Shown: positions 59,216 to 64,000 of the stretch, piece after piece
How positions within the stretch are numbered: position 1 is the first letter of the stretch
How the letters are laid out: every line of letters starts with the position of its first letter
Assembly (NCBI RefSeq): GCF_003583405.1
Contig: NZ_QXEC01000018.1
Coordinates: 58,375-122,374 of the forward strand
DNA from: Micromonospora radicis
GTDB lineage: Bacteria > Actinomycetota > Actinomycetes > Mycobacteriales > Micromonosporaceae
Length of the DNA stretch: 64,000 nt
Direction: 5' to 3'
The notes under the pieces: model-generated
Database searches by the model: none
What the model was told of the DNA's origin: nothing
What the model saw: the letters and a program-made list of their open reading frames with translations, nothing else
Program-made: the position numbers and the translations under genes

Positions 59216-59502
59216 CCGGCCCGGACCACGGCAGCACCCCGGCCGCCCGCGCGGCTGCCAAGCCGACCGCTGCGGGCGCCGGCACCGACCCGGCCCGGGA
59301 CGCGGCGCGCCTGGCGGCCCTGCCCAGCCGCGCCGACGGTACGGCGTACCTCTCGGGTTGGTCGCTGCGGCAGTTGCGGGCCCTGGCCGCGAACCTCCGG
59401 CTGCGCGGTGTCGGCGGACTGCGTAAGGCGGAACTGGTCGAACGGATCGTCGACCACACGATCGGCTACCGGCTCGACTCCACCGCGCTGCGGCGTCGCT
59501 GA
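59212..59502 (+). CDS. Small Rho-N/SAP-like protein coupled to ParA
   Basis: A 96-residue protein starting at GTG 59212 (GTGA overlap with the ParA gene). The first 45 residues are Ala/Pro/Asp-rich and probably flexible. The rest, SLRQLRALAANLRLRGVGG and LRKAELVERIVDHTIG, has the two-helix pattern of Rho N-terminal/SAP domains that bind nucleic acid (helix LxxLRxxA, turn with Gly, helix KxELVxxI). It ends in LRRR. By position it could be the nucleic-acid-binding partner that stimulates this ParA, in place of ParB. Confidence 0.75.
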   Translation: MTGPDHGSTPAARAAAKPTAAGAGTDPARDAARLAALPSRADGTAYLSGWSLRQLRALAANLRLRGVGGLRKAELVERIVDHTIGYRLDSTALRRR

Positions 59503-59566
59503 ACAGGTCGGAAACGCCCCACCAGGGTCGGGTGAGAAGGCCGCCGCCAGCGGGTATGCCGGACGA

Positions 59567-60418
59567 ATGGCGAGCACGGTTGCGGACATCACGCTGAACG
59601 ACGGCAACACCATCCCCCAGCTCGGATTCGGGGTGTTCCAGATCGCCCCGGCCGACACCACCGAGGCGGTCCGCCTCGCGCTGGGGGTCGGCTACCGGCA
59701 TGTCGACACCGCCGAGATGTACGGCAACGAGGCCGAGGTCGGGCAGGGCGTACGCACGGCGGGGCTGGCCCGCGACGACGTCTACCTGACCAGCAAGCTG
59801 AACAACGGATTCCACCGCCCGGACGACGCCCGGTCCGCGTTCCAGGCCTCGCTGGACGCGCTGCGCACCGACTACCTCGACCTGTTCCTGATCCACTGGC
59901 CGCTGCCGACCCGCTACGACGGCGACTTCGTCTCCACCTGGAAGGTGCTGGAGGAGTTCAAGGCCGACGGCCGGGCCCGTTCCATCGGCGTCTCCAACTT
60001 CCAGGTGGCGCACCTGGAGCTGCTGGCGGCCGAGGCCGACGTGGTGCCCGCGGTCAACCAGATCGAGGCGCACCCGTACTTCACCAACGACGAGGTACGG
60101 GCGTACGGGGCCCGCAACGGCATCGTCACCGAGGCGTGGTCGCCCATCGCACAGGGTGCCGTACTCGACGACCCGACCATCACCGACATCGCCGAGCAGG
60201 TCGGCCGGACGCCGGCCCAGGTGGTGCTGCGCTGGCACCTCCAGCGCGGCGACGTCGTCTTCCCCAAGTCGACCACGCCGCAGCGGATCGAGGAGAACTT
60301 CCAGCTCTTCGACTTCGAGCTGGACGAGGCGACGATGGAGCGGATCACCCTGCTGGACCGCGGTGCGGACGGGCGGACCGGCCCCGACCCGGACACCTTC
60401 GACTACATCCCCGGCTGA
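59567..60418 (+). CDS. Aldo/keto reductase
   Basis: A 283-residue NADPH-dependent reductase of the AKR5-like type (2,5-diketo-gluconate reductase group). The tetrad is Asp in RHVDTAEMYGNE with Tyr, Lys in YLTSKLNN and His in LFLIHWPLP; the cofactor end is FPKSTTPQRIEENF. ATG 59567 lies 64 bp past the Rho-N-like gene. It is very similar in outline to the enzyme at 31176-31964 but with insertions (NNGFHRPDDARS). Substrate unknown. Confidence 0.92.
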   Translation: MASTVADITLNDGNTIPQLGFGVFQIAPADTTEAVRLALGVGYRHVDTAEMYGNEAEVGQGVRTAGLARDDVYLTSKLNNGFHRPDDARSAFQASLDALRTDYLDLFLIHWPLPTRYDGDFVSTWKVLEEFKADGRARSIGVSNFQVAHLELLAAEADVVPAVNQIEAHPYFTNDEVRAYGARNGIVTEAWSPIAQGAVLDDPTITDIAEQVGRTPAQVVLRWHLQRGDVVFPKSTTPQRIEENFQLFDFELDEATMERITLLDRGADGRTGPDPDTFDYIPG

Positions 60419-60438
60419 TCGCCGACTGAACTGCGGGC

Positions 60439-60469
60439 TTGACCTCGAGTGCGCTCGAAGTCGCAGGCT
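60439..60469 (+). promoter_or_regulatory. MerR-type promoter before the second aldo/keto reductase
   Basis: A -35 TTGACC (60439-60444) and a -10-like CAGGCT (60464-60469) are separated by exactly 19 bp, the over-long spacing that MerR-family activators correct by twisting DNA. The spacer carries GACCTCGAG and CTCGAAGTC arms (9 bp, one mismatch) around TGCG. The downstream gene starts at 60513. No merR gene is in the window. The layout is seen; the regulator is inferred. Confidence 0.65.
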
Positions 60470-60512
60470 GGTGGCGCGTCCACCAGTTCGGGCGCACGAG
60501 AGGAGTTCCCCC

Positions 60513-61499
60513 ATGCGGTACCGCACCATCGGCACCGACCCGCGTACCCGGCGCGAGGTCAGCGTGCTCAGCCTCGGCGCGATGCTCTTCGGCACGAAGA
60601 CCGACGAGGCCACCTCGTACGCGATCCTGGACCGCTTCGTCGAGGCCGGCGGCACCTTCGTCGACACGTCGAACAACTACGCGTTCTGGATGACCGGCGG
60701 GCAGGGCGGCGACAGCGAGGAGTTGCTGGGCCGGTGGCGACGCAGCCGCGGGATCGGCGACGAGATCGTCATCGCCACCAAGCTCGGCGCGCGGCCACTG
60801 GCCCCCGGCACCAGCTACCTCGACAACCCGGAGGGCCTGTCGGCCAAGATGATCCGGGAGTCCGCCGAGCGCAGCCGGGAACGGCTCGGGGTCGACCGGC
60901 TGGACCTGCTCTACGCCCACATCGAGGACCACACCGTACCGATCCGGGAGACGGTCGAGGGCTTCGCCGAGCTGGTCGCCGACGGCACGGTCGGGCTGCT
61001 CGGGGCGAGCAACCACCGCACCTGGCGGGTGGAGCGGGCCCGCGCGCTGGCCGCCACGGCCGGTCTACCCGGCTACGAGGTGCTCCAGTACCACCGCAGC
61101 TACCTGCCGAGCCGGCTGGACGGGCCGACGGACCTGGACCGGGACGGCAACGTGGGCGCGGTGGGCGGCGAACTGACCAGCTATCTGCGCGCCGAGCCCG
61201 GACTGACCCTGGTCTCGTACGGGTCGCTGCTGTGGGGTGCCTACACCCGGTCGGACAAGCCGTTGGGCCCGGCGTACGACCTGCCGAGCGCCCCGGTCCG
61301 GTTGGCCGCGTTGCGGGAGGTGGCGCAGCAGACCGGCGCGACGGCGAACCAGGTGGTGCTGGCCTGGTTGATCGACGGTGAGATGCCGACCGTTCCGCTG
61401 GTGGGTGTCTCGTCGGTGGCGCAGCTGGAGGAGTGCCTCGGTGCCGTCGAACTTGCGTTGACGCCCGAGCAGCGGCACCGACTCGACACCGCCTGGTGA
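60513..61499 (+). CDS. Aldo/keto reductase (AKR9/voltage-channel-beta-like type)
   Basis: A 328-residue oxidoreductase of the larger AKR group. The N-terminus VSVLSLGAMLFGTKTDEA is followed by the catalytic Asp and Tyr in FVDTSNNYAFWMTG, Lys in IVIATKLGARPL and a His-containing LLYAHIEDHTVP. The C-terminal cofactor segment is LVGVSSVAQLEECLGA. ATG 60513 has AGAGGAG seven to ten bases upstream. The MerR-type promoter suggests induction by an electrophile, drug or redox stress; the enzyme may detoxify carbonyl compounds. Confidence 0.9.
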   Translation: MRYRTIGTDPRTRREVSVLSLGAMLFGTKTDEATSYAILDRFVEAGGTFVDTSNNYAFWMTGGQGGDSEELLGRWRRSRGIGDEIVIATKLGARPLAPGTSYLDNPEGLSAKMIRESAERSRERLGVDRLDLLYAHIEDHTVPIRETVEGFAELVADGTVGLLGASNHRTWRVERARALAATAGLPGYEVLQYHRSYLPSRLDGPTDLDRDGNVGAVGGELTSYLRAEPGLTLVSYGSLLWGAYTRSDKPLGPAYDLPSAPVRLAALREVAQQTGATANQVVLAWLIDGEMPTVPLVGVSSVAQLEECLGAVELALTPEQRHRLDTAW

Positions 61500-61530
61500 C
61501 CGGGGCCGGCAGTGGCCCGGGCAACGGGGG

Positions 61531-61557
61531 CCGGCAGTGGCGCACCGCCACTGCCGG
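61531..61557 (+). terminator. Terminator hairpin after the second aldo/keto reductase
   Basis: CCGGCAGTGGCG and CGCCACTGCCGG form a perfect 12-bp stem with loop CAC, 31 bp past the stop codon. Confidence 0.8.
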
Positions 61558-61583
61558 TAGGGGCCACGGCCGGCAGCGGCCAG

Positions 61584-61668
61584 CCGCCGGTAAGGGCCGA
61601 CCGCCGGTAAGGGCCGACCGCCGGTAAGGGCCGACCGCCGGTAAGGGCCAGCCGCCGGTAAGGGCCGG
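61584..61668. repeat. 17-bp tandem repeat, 5 copies
   Basis: CCGCCGGTAAGGGCCGA is repeated five times (starts 61584, 61601, 61618, 61635, 61652), with two changes in copies 4 and 5, followed by a fragment. It lies between the terminator and the palindrome at 61690. The 17-bp period equals that of the array at 35844, but the sequence is different. Confidence 0.92.
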
Positions 61669-61689
61669 CCGCCGGCCCCGCCGCGCGCC

Positions 61690-61730
61690 CGGGTAGCCGC
61701 TGCTAGATCAGATCTAGCAGCGGCTGCCCG
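61690..61730. promoter_or_regulatory. Long palindrome upstream of the DrrA-type gene
   Basis: Two 20-base arms (CGGGTAGCCGCTGCTAGATC and its complement with one G-for-A change) around a central A. The centre is AT-rich, GCTAGATCAGATCTAGC. It lies 190 bp upstream of the ABC gene. It could be an operator for a dimeric repressor of the exporter or a terminator; the length and AT-rich core favour an operator or structured leader. Confidence 0.55.
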
Positions 61731-61919
61731 GCGTCTCGCGCCATCAGGGGGAAGCCGTGGACAACCAGTGCCGCGCGCCGTCGTTGTAGCAGGCGGCCGG
61801 CGAGCGTGGCGGATTCTTGTCGTACGGATGCGCTGTGCTGGTCGGCATGCGGTGTGCGCGCCGGTCGGGTCGGTCCGCCCGGCGCCGTCGCCCCCGAATC
61901 GGAAGGAACTGTCGACATC
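61731..61919. other. Leader region of the DrrA/DrrB-type operon
   Basis: No gene is supported in these 189 bp. GGAAGGA at 61901-61907 is the probable ribosome-binding site, 12 bases before the ATG at 61920, a rather long spacing. The promoter has not been located with confidence. Confidence 0.4.
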
Positions 61920-62933
61920 ATGAATAGACGCACCGGTCTCGCCGTCGAGGCCGAAGGTCTGACCAAGTCGTTCGGCGAGACACACGCCCTCGCCGGCATC
62001 GACCTACAGGTGCCGGCCGGCGCCGTGTACGGGCTGCTCGGCCCGAACGGCGCCGGCAAGACCACGGCGGTACGGGTGCTGGCCACGCTGCTGCGTCCCG
62101 ACGGTGGACGGGCCCGGGTGTTCGGTCACGACGTGGTCGGCGAGGCCGACGCCGTCCGCGCCCGGGTCAGCCTCACCGGCCAGTACGCCTCGGTCGACGA
62201 GGATCTGACCGGCACCGAGAACCTGGTCCTCCTGGGTCGGCTGCTCGGGCTGCGCAGGCCAGCCGCCGCCCAGCGGGCGGAGCAGTTGCTGACCGCGTTC
62301 GGGCTGACCGATGCGGCCGGGCGGCAGGTGAAGAAGTACTCGGGCGGCATGCGCCGCCGCATCGACATCGCGGCCAGCATCCTCAACACCCCGGACCTGC
62401 TCTTCCTCGACGAGCCGACGACCGGGTTGGATCCGCGCAGCCGTAACCAGGTGTGGGAGATCGTCCGGGCGGTGGTCGCCCACGGCACGACCGTGCTGCT
62501 GACCACGCAGTACCTGGACGAGGCCGACAAGCTGGCCAGCCGGATCGCGGTGGTCGACCATGGCCGGGTGATCGCGGAGGGCACCCCGGGCGAGCTGAAG
62601 TCGTCGGTCGGTTCCGGCACGATCCACCTGCGGCTGCGCGACGCGGCCCAGCGTCCCGAGGCGGAGCGACTGCTCCAGGCGACGCTGGGCGTGCCGGTGC
62701 AGCTGGAGGCGGACCCGGTGAGCATCACCGCCCGAGTCGGCGGCGACGGCAGCGACCTGGACGCCGGCGCGCAGGCCGCCCGGGCACTGGCCGAGCTGTC
62801 CCGGGCCGGGGTCGTGGTGGACGACTTCTCGCTCGGCCAGCCGAGCCTGGACGAGGTCTTCCTGGCCCTGACCGACCACCCCGCCGTACCGGTCGAGGCC
62901 GAGCGGGACGACGAGTTGGAGGCAGCCCGATGA
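61920..62933 (+). CDS. ABC exporter ATPase, DrrA (drug-resistance) type
   Basis: A 337-residue ATPase. Walker A is GLLGPNGAGKTTAVRV, the signature YSGGMRRRIDIAAS and Walker B LLFLDEPTTGLDPRSR, with the switch in LLTTQYLDEADKLASR. The last part holds VVVDDFSLGQPSLDEVFLAL, the DrrA-type C-terminal regulatory segment (LxxPSLDxVFLxL) typical of daunorubicin-resistance exporters. It overlaps the permease gene by ATGA. These pairs export drugs, lipids or antibiotics; the natural substrate is unknown and no antibiotic gene cluster is in view. Confidence 0.95.
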   Translation: MNRRTGLAVEAEGLTKSFGETHALAGIDLQVPAGAVYGLLGPNGAGKTTAVRVLATLLRPDGGRARVFGHDVVGEADAVRARVSLTGQYASVDEDLTGTENLVLLGRLLGLRRPAAAQRAEQLLTAFGLTDAAGRQVKKYSGGMRRRIDIAASILNTPDLLFLDEPTTGLDPRSRNQVWEIVRAVVAHGTTVLLTTQYLDEADKLASRIAVVDHGRVIAEGTPGELKSSVGSGTIHLRLRDAAQRPEAERLLQATLGVPVQLEADPVSITARVGGDGSDLDAGAQAARALAELSRAGVVVDDFSLGQPSLDEVFLALTDHPAVPVEAERDDELEAAR

Positions 62934-63787
62934 GCAGCGACACCGCCACCTCGGCCGACCGGGCGCCGACCGTCTACGTGCCCTCGGCCGAGGCGTTGGG
63001 GATGATCCTGGCGCCGGGTGAGCGACCAGCGCGACCGAGCCCGCTGTCGGCGTCGCTGACCTTCAGTTGGCGGGCCATGCTGAAGATCAAGCATGTGCCG
63101 GAGCAACTGTTCGACGTGACCGCGTTCCCGATCATCATGGTGCTGATGTTCACGTACCTGTTCGGTGGCGCACTCGCCGACAGCCCCCGTGACTACCTGC
63201 AGTTCTTCCTGCCCGGAATCATGGTCACCAGCGTCGTGATGATCACGATGTACACCGGGATCGGGCTGAACACCGACATCGAGAAGGGCGTCTTCGACCG
63301 GTTCCGGACGCTGCCGGTCTGGCGTCCCGCGGCGCTGGTCGGGATGATCGTCGGCGATGTGCTGCGCTACGTCCTGGCGGCGGTGGTGATCCTCAGCGTC
63401 GGGCTGGTGCTCGGCTTCCGCCCCGACGGCGGCGTGCTCGGCGTACTCGCCGGGATCGGCCTGCTGGTGGTCTTCTCGTTCGCCTTCTCCTGGGTCTGGA
63501 CCTTCTTCGGGCTGGTGCTGCGCAGCGAGAAGTCGGTGATGGGGGTCAGCATGATGGTGCTGTTCCCGCTGACCTTCCTCAGCAACGTCTTCGTCGACCC
63601 GTCGACCATGCCCGGCTGGCTCCAGGCGTTCGTCAAGGCCAACCCGATCACGCACCTGGTCTCCTCGGTACGCGCGGCGATGGCCGGTACGACGGACGCG
63701 TCGAGCATGACCTGGATGGTGCTGTGGAGCGCCCTGTTCATCGGGCTCTTCGGCACCCTGACCATGTATCGGTACAACCGCCGCTGA
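62930..63787 (+). CDS. ABC-2 exporter permease, DrrB type
   Basis: A 285-residue membrane protein with six helices (about 65-85, 95-120, 140-165, 175-200, 205-225, 255-275). The N-terminus up to residue 45 is cytoplasmic. SLTFSWRAMLKIKHVPEQLF precedes the first helix, and GVFDRFRTLPVWRPAALVG and FLSNVFVDPSTMPGWLQAF with NPITHLVSSVRA are hallmarks of the DrrB family. ATG 62930 overlaps the ATPase stop (ATGA). Together with the preceding gene it forms a two-component exporter. Confidence 0.94.
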   Translation: MSSDTATSADRAPTVYVPSAEALGMILAPGERPARPSPLSASLTFSWRAMLKIKHVPEQLFDVTAFPIIMVLMFTYLFGGALADSPRDYLQFFLPGIMVTSVVMITMYTGIGLNTDIEKGVFDRFRTLPVWRPAALVGMIVGDVLRYVLAAVVILSVGLVLGFRPDGGVLGVLAGIGLLVVFSFAFSWVWTFFGLVLRSEKSVMGVSMMVLFPLTFLSNVFVDPSTMPGWLQAFVKANPITHLVSSVRAAMAGTTDASSMTWMVLWSALFIGLFGTLTMYRYNRR

Positions 63788-63790
63788 CCC

Positions 63791-63829
63791 GGGCGCGCCC
63801 GGCCCGGGAACACCGCGCCGGGCGCGCCC
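63791..63829 (+). terminator. Terminator hairpin after the DrrB-type gene
   Basis: GGGCGCGCCCGGC and GCCGGGCGCGCCC form a perfect 13-bp stem with a 13-base loop, starting four bases past the stop codon. Confidence 0.8.
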
Positions 63830-63858
63830 CGGCCCCGGGGGACCACGCTCGGCCCCCG

Positions 63859-63936
63859 GGACCACCCCCACCCCGCGGAGCACACCCCCGCCCTGCCGGA
63901 CCACCCCCACCCCGCGAAGCACACCCCCGCCCTGCC
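63859..63936. repeat. 39-bp tandem repeat, 2 copies
   Basis: Two 39-bp units starting GGACCACCCCCACCCCGCG (63859-63897 and 63898-63936), differing by one base. It lies just downstream of the terminator and runs directly into a second array of shorter period. Confidence 0.9.
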
Positions 63937-63937
63937 G

Positions 63938-64000
63938 GACCACGCCCCACGCGGAAGACCACGCCCCACGCGGAAGACCACGCCCCACGCGGAAGACCAC
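63938..64000. repeat. 19-bp tandem repeat, 3 copies plus, running off the window
   Basis: GACCACGCCCCACGCGGAA is repeated three times without change, and a fourth copy begins at 63995 and is cut by the window edge. The array shares its GGACCAC start with the adjoining 39-bp units, so it may have arisen from them by slippage. Confidence 0.92.

Noticed and set aside
61920..63787. An antibiotic biosynthetic cluster around the DrrA/DrrB-type exporter
   Set aside because: No polyketide, peptide or terpene synthase is in the window, and the exporter stands next to aldo/keto reductases and repeats.

Overview
The window is a stretch of very high-GC chromosome from an actinomycete, most likely of the Micromonosporaceae (Micromonospora-like). 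The reasons are the strong G/C third-position bias, many GTG starts, ATGA/GTGA stop-start overlaps, promoters ending directly at the start codon (probable leaderless mRNAs), F420-type oxidoreductases, a Mec/CysO/CysM cysteine locus and perfect GC stem-loops in place of U-tract terminators. The genus is inferred, not shown. I see no rRNA, tRNA, CRISPR array, insertion sequence or prophage.

Layout. 1-6095 (minus): a six-gene operon of five GT-B glycosyltransferases, the last cut by the window edge, led by a membrane protein with a kinase-like but lysine-less N-terminus. 6222-14204 (plus): a complete histidine-utilisation operon, RpiR regulator-hutU-M20 hydrolase-hutF-hutI-hutH, with an operator inside its promoter. 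14254-21241 (minus): rdgB, rph, an MBL phosphodiesterase-like gene, then cysM-cysO-mec-DUF2017-clpS and a degenerate dynamin-like GTPase. From memory this resembles the mycobacterial pncB1-clpS-mec-cysO-cysM-rphA-rdgB neighbourhood. 21443-27308 (plus): a large LuxR regulator, pncB, pncA and an MFS transporter. 27578-36349: ctaD, an FAD monooxygenase, aldo/keto reductase, threonine synthase, GH15 enzyme, cupin and a secreted-type hypothetical. 36623-39785: a two-component system (OmpR-type regulator and kinase) between a membrane protein and a PepSY protein, with one shared 17-bp box in both promoters. 39786-40357: dense repeats. 40358-51417: an accessory mixture (sulfotransferase, beta-family protein, HesB-like, two paralogous Cys/His small proteins, F420 enzymes, M28 and M15 peptidases, a DUF6642 protein). 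51536-56172: a NarL/kinase pair divergent from an ABC transporter and a YqeB-like protein. 56345-63787: a second M28 peptidase, a ParA with a Rho-N/SAP-like partner, two aldo/keto reductases (one behind a MerR-type promoter) and a DrrAB-type ABC exporter.

How the genes work together. The hut genes degrade histidine through HutH, HutU, HutI and HutF; the M20 hydrolase probably supplies the last, deformylating step. Mec, CysO and CysM form the protein-bound thiocarboxylate route to cysteine, but this CysO carries 25 residues beyond its Gly-Gly end. PncA and PncB recycle nicotinamide into NAD. The 37-39 kb cluster looks like an envelope-sensing system with a recognisable regulator box.

Most notable: the extended CysO; the regulator box; the ParA/Rho-N-like pair; the caspase-like His/Cys signature in the DUF6642 protein; a repeat fused to stop codons within two operons; and a pervasive set of 16-59 bp intergenic minisatellites.
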